Below, piece after piece: positions 8,063-16,547 of a stretch of 64,000 nucleotides of DNA. The translations under genes and the position numbers were made by a program. The first letter of the stretch is position 1. Each line of letters begins with the position of its first letter. The DNA comes from a virus: positions 1-64,000 of the IMG/VR virus record IMGVR_UViG_3300007513_000004; one strand, given 5' to 3'. The notes beneath the pieces are model-generated. The model had not been told where the DNA came from and ran no database searches. It saw only the letters and a list, made by a program, of their open reading frames with translations.

Positions 8063-8324
8063 ATTCTGGAAACTCCTCATAAATAGGTCCATCGGCATCT
8101 AGCTTTAAATACTTACAATTTAATGATACTGCAAATAAAACAAGAAGCTTAAGTCCTTCGCTATAATTTGAAGAAAAAGCGCTTACCGCTTCTTCGTCCC
8201 CTACGTAAACAATCCATCCACATTCATAATCATTTATTCTCCACGCATCATCTAGTTGCAATAATTCAAGATCATCAAATTCGATGTGAACCGTGGATGC
8301 AACTAGGGTTCTTTCGATCTCCAT
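8052..8324 (-). CDS. Small acidic unknown protein
   Basis: 90 residues, acidic, with a hydrophobic stretch LKLLVLFAVSLNCKYL. No family recognised. Confidence 0.55.
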   Translation of the reverse strand: MEIERTLVASTVHIEFDDLELLQLDDAWRINDYECGWIVYVGDEEAVSAFSSNYSEGLKLLVLFAVSLNCKYLKLDADGPIYEEFPEYDW

Positions 8325-8327
8325 AAC

Positions 8328-8840
8328 TCACCAATCAACAGGATCATTCGCCAAAAATCTATCAATATGAGGCTTTGCCTTTCGTTTTCCTGTTTTATTA
8401 TCAAACTCTTTATTGTAACACTCTATGCACCTGCCGCTATCTACCTTTCTAGCTTTTTGATTACAGACAATACAGGTGAAATAACAATCTTCATCGCTTA
8501 TTACTCCATCAGTTTTTATGTTTGACATTTTAACCTCTAATAAAAATGGCTCTTCTATTTCATGGCCTAATTCGATTAGCTTTATATCGGCAACAAACTT
8601 TGCCTGTTCAAGCGATTCAAAGTTTTTTCCATAGCTTACTTTTGTGCTATACTCAGAATCTTCCAAATAAATCTCATACCCATCATTCGCCTTCTTGTCG
8701 GTGTTTGTAACAATCATTCGTATTGCAGGAAAATTACAAATTGGTATACGAAACTCCCCATCCCTAATTGCGGTTTTGCATCCAAGATCGAACCCAAGTC
8801 GCGAGAATGATGGAGACTCTCGCCAAGCTTTTAGTTTCAT
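8328..8840 (-). CDS. Unknown protein with C-terminal zinc finger
   Basis: 170 residues. The C-terminal CIVCNQKARKVDSGRCIECY has two CxxC pairs 12 residues apart, a treble-clef or ribbon-type zinc site. The N-terminal part is unrecognised. Confidence 0.6.
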   Translation of the reverse strand: MKLKAWRESPSFSRLGFDLGCKTAIRDGEFRIPICNFPAIRMIVTNTDKKANDGYEIYLEDSEYSTKVSYGKNFESLEQAKFVADIKLIELGHEIEEPFLLEVKMSNIKTDGVISDEDCYFTCIVCNQKARKVDSGRCIECYNKEFDNKTGKRKAKPHIDRFLANDPVDW

Positions 8841-8841
8841 A

Positions 8842-9027
8842 TTATGGCTCTATAATCGAACTTTCTTCTGCTTCTTCGTCCTCTACAAAACTAATTATTC
8901 CGGCCGCAGCAAGAGCTTCGATAACTTGAGATAGCATCAACTCAAAAAACTCCATTCGTTGCTGCAACTCTCCTACGTCTTGTGCTAATGACTTTAATAC
9001 AATATCTGTATGATTTGGTATCGACAT
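8842..9027 (-). CDS. Small coiled-coil protein
   Basis: 61 residues; heptad-like helix LAQDVGELQQRMEFFELMLSQ followed by an acidic tail. Similar in size and design to 28937-29125. Unknown. Confidence 0.55.
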   Translation of the reverse strand: MSIPNHTDIVLKSLAQDVGELQQRMEFFELMLSQVIEALAAAGIISFVEDEEAEESSIIEP

Positions 9028-9029
9028 TT

Positions 9030-9500
9030 TTAACTCCTTTGTTTTTCTATAAAAGATTCAATAGAGTCACCCTCTGTAACTCCATCTGGATTAATAATCA
9101 GTACTGGTTTGTCCTGCTTTCTGGCCCGCCTTATCGTAGCCCAAGTGCCAGACCTTACTATCTCTTTTTTCTCCGCTGGTGTTGCTACGATAATATCAAC
9201 ACTATTAACAATTTCTTGATTTCTAGCCAAATAAGATAAAGGCTTTCTAGATTCATCGGCAGAACAAAAGGCTCGTTTTGCCTTCTTCTTGGGAGGATGA
9301 AGAACGGTTTTTACAGGACTGTCAAGATACTTCGCTAGAGCTAAAACAGAATCATGAGCATCTTTGTCGGCACCAACACAATCGCCATGATGAAACTCTG
9401 CAAAGCCAATAGAGTCTAGCTCTATTATAACTGCATCAAATATTAGCTTTTGAGAATCAGTCATTCCTTTTTGCGTTCCAGTGAATCCTACTTTATACAT
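9030..9500 (-). CDS. SLOG-superfamily (DprA/YspA-like) nucleotide-binding protein
   Basis: 156 residues from MYKVGFTGTQKGMT. The Rossmann-type GFTGTQKGMT start, FHHGDCVGADKDAHDS, then RNQEIVNSVDIIVATP and GTWATIRRARKQDKPVLII follow the SLOG pattern for binding nucleotide-derived ligands. Exact ligand unknown. Overlaps the DUF1028 gene by 8 nt. Confidence 0.8.
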   Translation of the reverse strand: MYKVGFTGTQKGMTDSQKLIFDAVIIELDSIGFAEFHHGDCVGADKDAHDSVLALAKYLDSPVKTVLHPPKKKAKRAFCSADESRKPLSYLARNQEIVNSVDIIVATPAEKKEIVRSGTWATIRRARKQDKPVLIINPDGVTEGDSIESFIEKQRS

Positions 9501-10110
9501 ACTTTTCACCCAGAAGTTTTCTAAGCTCAACAACGGGAAAGGGGTGGCTATCAACCCGAAGATTAACAGTAGGACATTCTTCTTTCGAATAAATGATTAA
9601 TGCAGCAGACCTAAAGTCTCCACCGCGTTTATCTCCACCGCGTTTATCTCCAGCTTCAAGAGCAAGCATTAACCTTTCCTTTAAAGATAAATCGCCAGTA
9701 CTTTGAAATACATCATACATATCCTTGATTACATCTTCGCTTGTAAGCAGGTTTCCTTGAACAGAAATATTTTTATCATTTATATGTCCAGACCATTCAA
9801 AACAATCTTTGCCAGTCCAAGCACACGAGTTTCCATTGTTATCCACTATGCCAAGCTGTCTCTTGTCTTTGTCTTTATCTTTTTCCAAAACAACCTCTAA
9901 AACCTCTTCGACTCTTTTGCCTTTAGCCAAAAGCTTCAACCCATCAACTCCTAGTCTTTGGTTCAACAATGACTGAACAGAGATTGCTCCCAATTCAGCC
10001 TTTACATAAGGACATAGTGAGCCAACATTGGGTACTGCCGTAGAAACAGCAATGCCCAACTGGCCTGTTTTGTCGCATCTTGCACATATTGAAAAGGTAT
10101 TTAACTCCAT
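9493..10110 (-). CDS. DUF1028 family (Ntn-hydrolase-like) protein
   Basis: 205 residues. TFSICARCDKTGQLGIAVST at the N-terminus, AISVQSLLNQRLGVDGL, RQLGIVDNNGNSCAWTG and SVQGNLLTSEDVI match the DUF1028 layout. The family is predicted to adopt an N-terminal nucleophile hydrolase fold; the reaction is unknown. A tandem 15-bp duplication at about 9629-9658 gives the repeated residues GGDKRGGDKRGGD. Confidence 0.85.
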   Translation of the reverse strand: MELNTFSICARCDKTGQLGIAVSTAVPNVGSLCPYVKAELGAISVQSLLNQRLGVDGLKLLAKGKRVEEVLEVVLEKDKDKDKRQLGIVDNNGNSCAWTGKDCFEWSGHINDKNISVQGNLLTSEDVIKDMYDVFQSTGDLSLKERLMLALEAGDKRGGDKRGGDFRSAALIIYSKEECPTVNLRVDSHPFPVVELRKLLGEKYV

Positions 10111-10121
10111 ATTGATTAAAA

Positions 10122-10322
10122 TTATACTTTACTATCTACATCTTCTTCAATCAATTCAGCAGTCCAACTATCAGTATCGGTACAATCAACAAACTCCATA
10201 GAGTTATCTACCCACCGACCATTGCCACTCGCAGCTTGGTCAATAGCATCTATTTCATCCAGGGCTTCAACCTCTATTTGAATCTGATGAATTTCTAAAA
10301 CATAAACTGTATACTTATTCAT
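10122..10322 (-). CDS. Small acidic unknown protein
   Basis: 66 residues, acidic, RBS GAGGT four nt before ATG. Resembles short phage proteins of the form YxVxxLExxxxxVEAxDExDA. Unknown. Confidence 0.6.
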   Translation of the reverse strand: MNKYTVYVLEIHQIQIEVEALDEIDAIDQAASGNGRWVDNSMEFVDCTDTDSWTAELIEEDVDSKV

Positions 10323-10355
10323 TTTAACCTCACGGAATGAAATCTTTTCATTTAA

Positions 10356-10766
10356 CTATAAAAGAATATTGTCTGTATATGGCCTTAGGGTTTCAATTGC
10401 AATTCCAAACAGCATCCATGCAGGATAATGCTTTAAGCTTATGATGCCTTTCCAGTTATATTTTATATCTGAATAATCCCAAAGCTTTCGTTTTGTTGGA
10501 AGTCCGATAACTAATTCGACAGCCCATACCCAAAGAGGATATGAAATCCACCTTAATAAGCTTCCGCCACTAATTAATGACATTGTGTAAAAAATAAAAT
10601 CCAAACCATATGTCAGTCCAAAGCCATAAATAGGAAGCATCCATATAGATGCCGTGCCCTTTAAAGATAAGTCTCTATCCCCATTTGAAAAAAATACTCT
10701 AAAAGCATTAAATACAATCTCGACAGCTATTCCTATTGTTGCATATAAAAATATGGACGCAATCAT
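10356..10766 (-). CDS. Putative ABC-transporter-permease-like (CmpB/DUF1113) membrane protein
   Basis: 136 residues with four hydrophobic segments. LWDYSDIKYNWKGIISLKHYPAWMLFGI matches the signature of the putative ABC transporter permease family PF06541. Despite the family name, transport activity is not established. Likely in the host inner membrane. Confidence 0.7.
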   Translation of the reverse strand: MIASIFLYATIGIAVEIVFNAFRVFFSNGDRDLSLKGTASIWMLPIYGFGLTYGLDFIFYTMSLISGGSLLRWISYPLWVWAVELVIGLPTKRKLWDYSDIKYNWKGIISLKHYPAWMLFGIAIETLRPYTDNILL

Positions 10767-10789
10767 TCTATAATAGACCCCTTTGTATA

Positions 10790-10865
10790 TGGAGCGGGGA
10801 ACGGGAATCGAACCCGCAACATTCAGCTTGGAAGGCTGATACTCTACCTATTGAGTTATCCCCGC
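10790..10865 (-). tRNA. tRNA-Gly (anticodon TCC)
   Basis: Cloverleaf with acceptor GCGGGGA/TCCCCGC, T-arm GCGGGTTCGATTCCCGT and anticodon loop CTTCCAA. CCA is encoded. Reads GGA codons. Confidence 0.95.
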
Positions 10866-10870
10866 ACAAT

Positions 10871-11101
10871 TTAACATTTTCTAACCGTTAGTGTAACTTT
10901 TCTTGTAGCTTCAATCATATATCCATCGTGTCTATATGAGAACTTATCTGTTTCGTTTGAATAGCTAATTGAGACTTGATTTGGGGTACGATTTGCTTGG
11001 TCTTTTATTAGTGACGTTAAGTCTTCCGTAACCCCAACCTCATGAAGCTCCTGCGAAAAACGCCGCATAAGCTCTTCATATTTTTCTTTACTCATTTCCA
11101 T
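10871..11101 (-). CDS. Small unknown protein
   Basis: 76 residues; helical N-terminus (KEKYEELMRRFSQELHEVG) then beta strands. Starts in a TAATG overlap with the preceding gene. Confidence 0.6.
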   Translation of the reverse strand: MEMSKEKYEELMRRFSQELHEVGVTEDLTSLIKDQANRTPNQVSISYSNETDKFSYRHDGYMIEATRKVTLTVRKC

Positions 11102-11544
11102 TATATACTCTTAAATAGATATTCAAAATTTGCAGTAGTTTCATTTACTTGCAATTCAATTGCATCATTTCGCAGATGAAACTTGCGAGCCATTTCTGTC
11201 AATGGAGATAGGGTGACAACTCTTGAGATATTATTTTTTTCCATCAAAAGTAATGCTTGATTTATAATTTCTCTACCGGCACCCTTCTGATAGCTCCAAA
11301 CCGTATAAGGAACAGCTATGTTTCCATCGACAGAAGTTAGCACCCCCATTGATACAATGTTCTTTGGAACGTCTGTAGTATAGGCTATGCACATAAAGGC
11401 TTTATACTCTCCATCTTCGCCCCTTAATCCAAAGACTTCTCTGCCAGCCTTCGTTCTAAACTCAACATTCAAACCGGGCCTGACCGGGTCTTTGTTAAAC
11501 CAAGCATCAATATTTTCTGTTACATTTTCAAGTGTATAATTCAT
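11101..11544 (-). CDS. GNAT-like acyltransferase fold protein (tentative)
   Basis: 147 residues. Layout of beta strands around YKAFMCIAY and AVPYTVWSYQKGAGREIINQ, followed by a helix and RVVTLSPLTEMARKFHLRND, resembles GNAT-like phage proteins. No clean acetyl-CoA loop is visible, so the assignment is tentative. Confidence 0.6.
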   Translation of the reverse strand: MNYTLENVTENIDAWFNKDPVRPGLNVEFRTKAGREVFGLRGEDGEYKAFMCIAYTTDVPKNIVSMGVLTSVDGNIAVPYTVWSYQKGAGREIINQALLLMEKNNISRVVTLSPLTEMARKFHLRNDAIELQVNETTANFEYLFKSI

Positions 11545-11795
11545 TTTTGCTTCTTATCGTAACTTTCCTTTGCCTGACCACCCAATGCTCCAATTGAGCC
11601 AAGGAAGTCATGCAACTTTTCATCGCCTGTCTTTGAGCCGGTAAAGTATCCTGGGTTAATGCGAACAACATCAGGTGCGTTTGGCATTTTGCCAGTCTGC
11701 ATATTCCTTTGTATTTCTTCGTCTGTATCACCATAAGGTGACCACCAGCCTCCACCGGGTTGAAGAATCTTTCCATCTGGTCCCATCACACTCAT
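11541..11795 (-). CDS. Small unknown protein
   Basis: 84 residues, glycine-rich (GGGWWSPYGD). RBS GAGG with 6 nt spacing; overlaps neighbours by 4 nt on both sides. Unknown. Confidence 0.6.
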   Translation of the reverse strand: MSVMGPDGKILQPGGGWWSPYGDTDEEIQRNMQTGKMPNAPDVVRINPGYFTGSKTGDEKLHDFLGSIGALGGQAKESYDKKQK

Positions 11796-11977
11796 TTCAT
11801 ACCTCGTATTTCTTTAATCTTTCTACAGATTCTGTGATTTAATACTGCAACTTCTTTTGCTTCATAAGAAGGATGATCAATCATTAACCAGCATAGCAGG
11901 TGATTGACTTCCTCTAGAAGCTCTATATCTTTGTTGGTAGACAAACATGGTTTATCTTGTATATTACGGCTTTCCAT
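11792..11977 (-). CDS. Small helical unknown protein
   Basis: 61 residues, helical, RBS GAGAG five nt upstream. Overlaps the upstream gene. Unknown. Confidence 0.55.
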   Translation of the reverse strand: MESRNIQDKPCLSTNKDIELLEEVNHLLCWLMIDHPSYEAKEVAVLNHRICRKIKEIRGMK

Positions 11978-12224
11978 CGAATCTCTCTTCGTCAGAAAAT
12001 AACCATCCCTTTGCTTTGGTATTCTCCATCAATTCATCATATTCATTTTTAGATATACTTCCAACATATACTATGCCAATATATTTATTAGCCGAACCAT
12101 CGAAGCCAACCTCTTCTATCTTTATGTCTTCAACAAGCTTCTTGAAGAAGGTTTCTAAATAAGAAAACTCATGATAGTCATCACAATCAATCCTAATTGG
12201 CAATTCTATTGTATACTTGCTCAT
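11964..12224 (-). CDS. Small unknown protein
   Basis: 86 residues with alternating strand/helix (YTIELPIRIDCDDYHEF, NKYIGIVYVGSI). RBS GGAAAG. Unknown. Confidence 0.6.
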   Translation of the reverse strand: MSKYTIELPIRIDCDDYHEFSYLETFFKKLVEDIKIEEVGFDGSANKYIGIVYVGSISKNEYDELMENTKAKGWLFSDEERFDGKP

Positions 12225-12593
12225 TTATATTTCTTTCCGGTTCGACTTGAACCTTCTATCATATTGTCTCAGAACGTTTACTAAGCCAAACTTATCATTT
12301 TCAAACACTTTGGTCTTTACTTTGCCTCTTGGTGTATCAATATATTCTCTTATTAGATCAGATATATCTGGAACATCCTCTTCCCATTCGTAAGGATATA
12401 CCTCAAAGTCTCCTGGGTAATCCCAAACAGTCTCTTTGGTTTTGCCCTTACCTATTGTAACCCAATAGCGAGGAATCTGTGGACTAGATGATTGAGACTT
12501 TGGCATCCTATATGCTCTACAATGAATCTGAAAGTTATCGCTTCTATCCATCAGGTTGTAGACAGCTTTCTGTAGTTTGCTCCAACGCTTCAC
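12225..12593 (-). CDS. Unknown basic protein
   Basis: About 122 residues. GTG at 12593 chosen because GGAAGGA is 4 nt upstream; TTG at 12605 is possible. C-terminus is basic (RQYDRRFKSNRKEI). Unknown function. Confidence 0.55.
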   Translation of the reverse strand: MKRWSKLQKAVYNLMDRSDNFQIHCRAYRMPKSQSSSPQIPRYWVTIGKGKTKETVWDYPGDFEVYPYEWEEDVPDISDLIREYIDTPRGKVKTKVFENDKFGLVNVLRQYDRRFKSNRKEI

Positions 12594-12637
12594 TTTTCCT
12601 TCCAATAAGAATGATTCTTCTGCCTCATTCTGTGACT

Positions 12638-12895
12638 CTATAATTGATCTTTCTTCTGCATGATGTAGTCTGGAGCGTGTTCTAATTCATCTTCAAGCAC
12701 GGTTGCTGTGCAGAAGTTCCATACGGCTTGCAACTCTTGAATGTAGGGCTTTCTGCCCCATGCTTCTTCGTATTCTTTGATAACTTCTTCTATAGCATTG
12801 CCAAGAATATCTGCTGGACCATCACCATTGTATAAGCCTATGTTTCCAAACGGAGATATGCCTCCGTTTTTATCAGTAATTGACCACCATCCCAT
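12638..12895 (-). CDS. Conserved small phage-type protein
   Basis: 85 residues beginning MGWWSITDKNGG, with NGDGPADILGNAIEEVIKEYEEAWGRKP. Similar MGWWS-start proteins occur in phages and are uncharacterised. RBS GGGAG. Confidence 0.65.
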   Translation of the reverse strand: MGWWSITDKNGGISPFGNIGLYNGDGPADILGNAIEEVIKEYEEAWGRKPYIQELQAVWNFCTATVLEDELEHAPDYIMQKKDQL

Positions 12896-12909
12896 TGTTT
12901 TCTCCCGTT

Positions 12910-13095
12910 CTATTCTCCAGGCATTTCGCCTTTAATGCAACACTCGCCATGAGATCCGTTTGGACATAGGTAAGTCCAAATGTCTAATTTTTTAGACAAG
13001 AAGATTGTTCCCTCTGGAAACGTAGCTCCAAGAATATTTGAGTGCCACTTTTCAGTTAAGCGAACTAGCGTTTTCTTGTTTTTAGTGATTTTCAA
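12910..13095 (-). CDS. Small unknown protein
   Basis: 61 residues; TTG start with AGAGG 9 nt upstream. Contains CPNGSHGECC. Unknown. Confidence 0.5.
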   Translation of the reverse strand: MKITKNKKTLVRLTEKWHSNILGATFPEGTIFLSKKLDIWTYLCPNGSHGECCIKGEMPGE

Positions 13096-13131
13096 TTTAT
13101 TATCCCTCTGCCTCTTCCCTCTCTATTTTAA

Positions 13132-13208
13132 TGGTCGGGGTAGCTGGATTTGAACCAACGACCCTCTGCTCCCAAAGCAGATGCGCTGCCAGACTGCGCT
13201 ATACCCCG
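13132..13208 (-). tRNA. tRNA-Pro (anticodon TGG)
   Basis: Acceptor CGGGGTA/TACCCCG, T-arm CGTTGGTTCAAATCCAGC, anticodon loop CTTTGGGA, CCA encoded. Reads CCA codons. Confidence 0.94.
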
Positions 13209-13212
13209 TTAT

Positions 13213-13470
13213 CTAACCACCCTTGCAATACCACCAGCCATTGTTGGTCGAAAAAGAAACAACATCTTCTATCTCATGCTCCTCTGTATGCAGGGTGATT
13301 GTGCTAACAATGTTGTCAATTAAACTTATAGTCTGTTCAGAATTGCCGCCGGACCAAAAATCTGTATCTTCGATGCCACAAGCAAAAGCTTCAAGAATCT
13401 GAACAAGCATTTCTGATTCCTCCCTATCTAAAGATAGTTGTATATCATATAGCTTTTCAATATTACTCAT
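13213..13470 (-). CDS. Small acidic unknown protein
   Basis: 85 residues from MSNIEKLYDIQLSLDREES; ATGA overlap with the upstream gene. Helical N-terminus. Unknown. Confidence 0.6.
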   Translation of the reverse strand: MSNIEKLYDIQLSLDREESEMLVQILEAFACGIEDTDFWSGGNSEQTISLIDNIVSTITLHTEEHEIEDVVSFSTNNGWWYCKGG

Positions 13471-13778
13471 ACCGGACACTCCATATTGTGATCTAATTCG
13501 TCAAAGAAAAAGCCTTGATCATCAGCGTAACCTGACTCTATCCATTCAGTAGGCTCGCCCGCCTCACTCCAACATGCTTCGTGATAACAGCAGCACCCAT
13601 CATCGAAATTAATCTCGTAACAGCCCACTCTGCCATACCCGTCATAACTTCCGTGAATAGGGTCACGCCCAGGCCTGATAAGAACAACATTGTTCATCCA
13701 CGCATTAACTTCATTGGTGGCATAGTTACTAAGCATCGGGTGTCCACACTCATTACAGTTCCAGCTAAAAAATCCCAT
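13467..13778 (-). CDS. Small cysteine-rich unknown protein
   Basis: 103 residues beginning MGFFSWNCNECGHPML, with a second cluster CCCYHEACW. The paired cysteines suggest zinc binding. Such MGFFSWxCxxC proteins are frequent in phages and bacteria but uncharacterised. RBS AAGGA. Confidence 0.65.
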   Translation of the reverse strand: MGFFSWNCNECGHPMLSNYATNEVNAWMNNVVLIRPGRDPIHGSYDGYGRVGCYEINFDDGCCCYHEACWSEAGEPTEWIESGYADDQGFFFDELDHNMECPV

Positions 13779-13951
13779 TATTTATCCTTGTCGTCCGAAG
13801 GTTCATCAGCATCTTCATTATAAGACTTTTCTAAATTCTGATTTAACCTTTCTAAGTTTTCATTTAACCTTTTAATTTGACCTAGAACAGCCGGAACTGT
13901 TCCTTCAAAAAATCTTTGACCCATTATTGTCTGAAAGAATTTAGGACCCAT
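13778..13951 (-). CDS. Small coiled-coil protein
   Basis: 57 residues; LKRLNENLERLNQNLEK-type heptads and an acidic tail. The second of two adjacent ATGs (13951) has the best spacing from GGGAGG. Unknown. Confidence 0.55.
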   Translation of the reverse strand: MGPKFFQTIMGQRFFEGTVPAVLGQIKRLNENLERLNQNLEKSYNEDADEPSDDKDK

Positions 13952-14156
13952 CATTTTCCTCCCACGGCTTCTCAAGAAACAGCAGTTCACAAACCTTTCC
14001 TAAGTGTTCTAGAACAGCGGCCTTTTCACCATCCCAAGCTAAAAGCTCTGGAAATGCAGTAATTGACTCATAAATAGTGTTGACGGAACTCTGGCAATCA
14101 TTCTTTGCCATTCCCCGCCAAACGTAACCCATTTTGTACATGAATTCTTCCATCAT
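13941..14156 (-). CDS. Small unknown protein
   Basis: 71 residues; helical. First gene after a phage-type promoter at 14194-14222. Unknown. Confidence 0.55.
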   Translation of the reverse strand: MMEEFMYKMGYVWRGMAKNDCQSSVNTIYESITAFPELLAWDGEKAAVLEHLGKVCELLFLEKPWEENDGS

Positions 14157-14193
14157 CTTTTATTTTTTGCGAACAATAAACCTCTTCAACTAA

Positions 14194-14222
14194 TTTATAA
14201 GCGATGCAAAAATTGAATTAAA
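14194..14222 (-). promoter_or_regulatory. Phage-type promoter
   Basis: On the minus strand, TTTTTGCATCGCT precedes a TATAAA -10 at 14199-14194. Same layout as the promoter family at 26-52 kb (one base shorter spacer core). Drives 14156 and downstream genes. Confidence 0.5.
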
Positions 14223-14472
14223 TTTCTGCTCCCTCAACCTCTCTTGGTGCAAAACTAGCCTCTGCAAACCACATATCTGATGGGTTTGATTTGTACTCAA
14301 CTTTGTTGAGTTGGTATCTGGTTGTATCATCACCATTCTTTATGATGATGTAATCATCATCAGAAAGCCCTTTTCCCCAACCTGCAAGGCGTAATGATAG
14401 TCCGTTGTTTTCAACATCAATAACCTGGTAATTGTGTCCCCACTCTCTAACGCTATAATCATGTGTACTCAT
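14218..14472 (-). CDS. Small unknown protein
   Basis: 84 residues from MSTHDYSVREWGHNYQVIDV; beta-rich. ATG at 14472 follows AGGAG. Unknown. Confidence 0.6.
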   Translation of the reverse strand: MSTHDYSVREWGHNYQVIDVENNGLSLRLAGWGKGLSDDDYIIIKNGDDTTRYQLNKVEYKSNPSDMWFAEASFAPREVEGAEI

Positions 14473-14480
14473 TCTATCTC

Positions 14481-14921
14481 CTAACATTTAAATGAATCAT
14501 AATCAAAATCGGAATGTCCCATTCCATCGAAGATTCCAGAACAATTTAACAAACTTAAAAGATGACACGCATCCGATGGTTCTTCGCCCCAAGACATACC
14601 TCCGGAAAACATATATAATGTATCTTTTAATGTCAGATATGTTACGTCCCGACGATTGTTCAGAATTTCATCTGCCGCCTCTTTGATGCGCCTTCTAACC
14701 ATAGCTCTTATTTTCATAAGATGTAAATCATCTAGTTTATATAAATCATCTTCTTTTAAATCTATTTCTTCTGCATCACTATCTTCATGAAAAAGTAATT
14801 CATCAGCAATCATATCTAAAATATCATTGTTAATATTTTCAATTCGATATTCAACCAAAGGTTTCGCCCTCCTATAAGACGTAGGACATTCGCAATGATA
14901 AAGCAGCATGTCAGCACCCAT
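14481..14921 (-). CDS. Unknown protein
   Basis: 146 residues from MGADMLLYHCECPTS. Acidic centre (EDSDAEEIDLKEDDLYKLDD) and a later helix of arginines (RAMVRRRIKEAADEIL). AGGAG 7 nt upstream. Unknown. Confidence 0.6.
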   Translation of the reverse strand: MGADMLLYHCECPTSYRRAKPLVEYRIENINNDILDMIADELLFHEDSDAEEIDLKEDDLYKLDDLHLMKIRAMVRRRIKEAADEILNNRRDVTYLTLKDTLYMFSGGMSWGEEPSDACHLLSLLNCSGIFDGMGHSDFDYDSFKC

Positions 14922-14923
14922 AA

Positions 14924-15145
14924 TCACTCTCCTATAAGTGAGAGGTCAAAAGGATCAACAAACTTTGCTTCATTTCGGTGGCTCACAGGCATTTGTGTAT
15001 CCAAAATGTCAATGATTTCATGACCTGTGATTTCATCATGTTCAAAAGAATAATCCATATCCATAACAACTTCTTGAATAGAATCTTCTGTTTGACCATT
15101 CTTCAAATAAAGTTTTACACTAACATAAACATATGTATCTTCCAT
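14924..15145 (-). CDS. Small acidic unknown protein
   Basis: 73 residues; beta-rich N-terminus TYVYVSVKLYLKNGQ. RBS AAGGAG with 7 nt spacing. Unknown. Confidence 0.6.
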   Translation of the reverse strand: MEDTYVYVSVKLYLKNGQTEDSIQEVVMDMDYSFEHDEITGHEIIDILDTQMPVSHRNEAKFVDPFDLSLIGE

Positions 15146-15156
15146 CTTAATACTCC

Positions 15157-15324
15157 TTAGACTGCTTGCTTCTTTTCTTCAAGCGGCAAAACTTCTGTAA
15201 TATTCCATTCTGGATGGACTTCGTTAAATATTTCCATTATTCGCTTTGCGGTATAATCAATTGCCTCTATAGTGTGTTCTGTTTCAACATCGTTGTTTAG
15301 AACTTTAATTATCCATTTATTCAT
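15157..15324 (-). CDS. Small unknown protein (55 aa)
   Basis: 55 codons from MNKWIIKVLNNDVETEHTI to EKKQAV. Fills an otherwise empty gap between two genes on the same strand, with coding-like composition. Unknown. Confidence 0.6.
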   Translation of the reverse strand: MNKWIIKVLNNDVETEHTIEAIDYTAKRIMEIFNEVHPEWNITEVLPLEEKKQAV

Positions 15325-15327
15325 ACT

Positions 15328-16023
15328 TCACTTAACCCCAAGAGTTTTCTTCTCTTTTTTAGAAAGAGTTTTTAATATGACCCTTTTGTTAGAGGACAAA
15401 AGTTTATCAACCCATTCTGGATTTTTACATACATAAAACGAGTAAGCGGCATCCTCCCACTCTTCCAGAGAGGCTTCAAACCATACTCCATCGGTATCTC
15501 GCCTAACAAGAAAGGTTGAAGAATCCTCGGTTTCAATAAGGTTGGGACTCTTCTCGTCTACCCTCCAAGGGGGGCGCTTATCTTTCGGCTCTCTAAGGGT
15601 TCCTTTTTCATCTACATAAAAGGTCCAGTCGCTCTTGTAAAGAGGAGACAGTCCGCCATAACCTGTGCGGTGTGGCTTTCCATCTTTAAAGACAGGGTTG
15701 CGTTCGACAAAGTCAAATAGATGTTGAAAGATATGGTCCTGCACAATACCTCTGCGGTCCATGTTCTCACATATTTCAGAATAAACCTTGTTCCAAGGAC
15801 GGCCACAATTCTTTTTTAAAAACCTAACAAGTGGCTTGAGATATTCGTTAAATTGCTTTCTTTCGTCCCACCTGCGAGACTTTGGCTTCATAGAAGAATT
15901 GCGAGGAAGGCTGTCATAGTCTCCTTCTCTCGATTTTCTTCTTGCTTCCTTAACCTCTCTATTCTTCATACTAGACCCAACGCGGGGCGTAGTAACAAGA
16001 AGCTTGTCCATATCTTTACGCAT
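15328..16023 (-). CDS. Conserved unknown protein
   Basis: 231 residues. Basic N-terminus, then NEYLKPLVRFLKKNCGRPWNKVYSEICENM and GIVQDHIFQHLFDFVE, a pattern shared by a widespread bacterial/phage family of unknown function. RBS AAGG six nt upstream. Confidence 0.7.
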   Translation of the reverse strand: MRKDMDKLLVTTPRVGSSMKNREVKEARRKSREGDYDSLPRNSSMKPKSRRWDERKQFNEYLKPLVRFLKKNCGRPWNKVYSEICENMDRRGIVQDHIFQHLFDFVERNPVFKDGKPHRTGYGGLSPLYKSDWTFYVDEKGTLREPKDKRPPWRVDEKSPNLIETEDSSTFLVRRDTDGVWFEASLEEWEDAAYSFYVCKNPEWVDKLLSSNKRVILKTLSKKEKKTLGVK

Positions 16024-16031
16024 TGTAAACC

Positions 16032-16235
16032 TTACTTGTAATAACCAATGCCTTTGAAGTTAAAATTACCTGAGCGCACAGCATTTAACTCTGCCTCTTT
16101 AGCCTCATCATATCGAGGGTGTTCTGTTTCTCTCTCCGAACAGTCTGTGCATATTAATCTTTCATCAAACCAAGACATAGAATACATGCTTGTTTTTACG
16201 CCACAACATTGACAAGAGCCTTTCCATTCAGTCAT
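16032..16235 (-). CDS. Small zinc-finger-like protein
   Basis: 67 residues with CQCCG near the start and ICTDC 20 residues later, consistent with a four-cysteine zinc site. Unknown role. Confidence 0.6.
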   Translation of the reverse strand: MTEWKGSCQCCGVKTSMYSMSWFDERLICTDCSERETEHPRYDEAKEAELNAVRSGNFNFKGIGYYK

Positions 16236-16244
16236 TTTATTTCC

Positions 16245-16454
16245 TTAGATTTCCGACTCTTCAAGTTCTGCTTTAAACTCTAATCTCAAACAGCCTTTTG
16301 TCATTTTAATCTTTGGCTTATCGTTATTTAGATAGCAGGCCAAAGAGCATGTTTCCACTGTTGATTTAGATCTAGATAGCCAACAAACTATCGCTTCGGT
16401 TAATTCCTCTTCTGAAAGAAGGATGGTTATAGTATTTTCTTTTATGACTTTCAT
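16245..16454 (-). CDS. Small unknown protein
   Basis: 69 residues; strand-helix-strand pattern (NTITILLSEEELTEAIVCWL). Next to tRNA-Thr. Unknown. Confidence 0.55.
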   Translation of the reverse strand: MKVIKENTITILLSEEELTEAIVCWLSRSKSTVETCSLACYLNNDKPKIKMTKGCLRLEFKAELEESEI

Positions 16455-16470
16455 TGTTATATTAAATTTA

Positions 16471-16545
16471 TGGAGCCACCTGTCAGACTTGAACTGACGA
16501 CCTGATGCTTACAAAGCAACTGCTCTACCACTGAGCTAAGGTGGC
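16471..16545 (-). tRNA. tRNA-Thr (anticodon TGT)
   Basis: Acceptor GCCACCT/AGGTGGC, T-arm TCAGTTCAAGTCTGA, anticodon loop CTTTGTAA, CCA encoded. Reads ACA codons. Confidence 0.95.
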
Positions 16546-16547
16546 AG

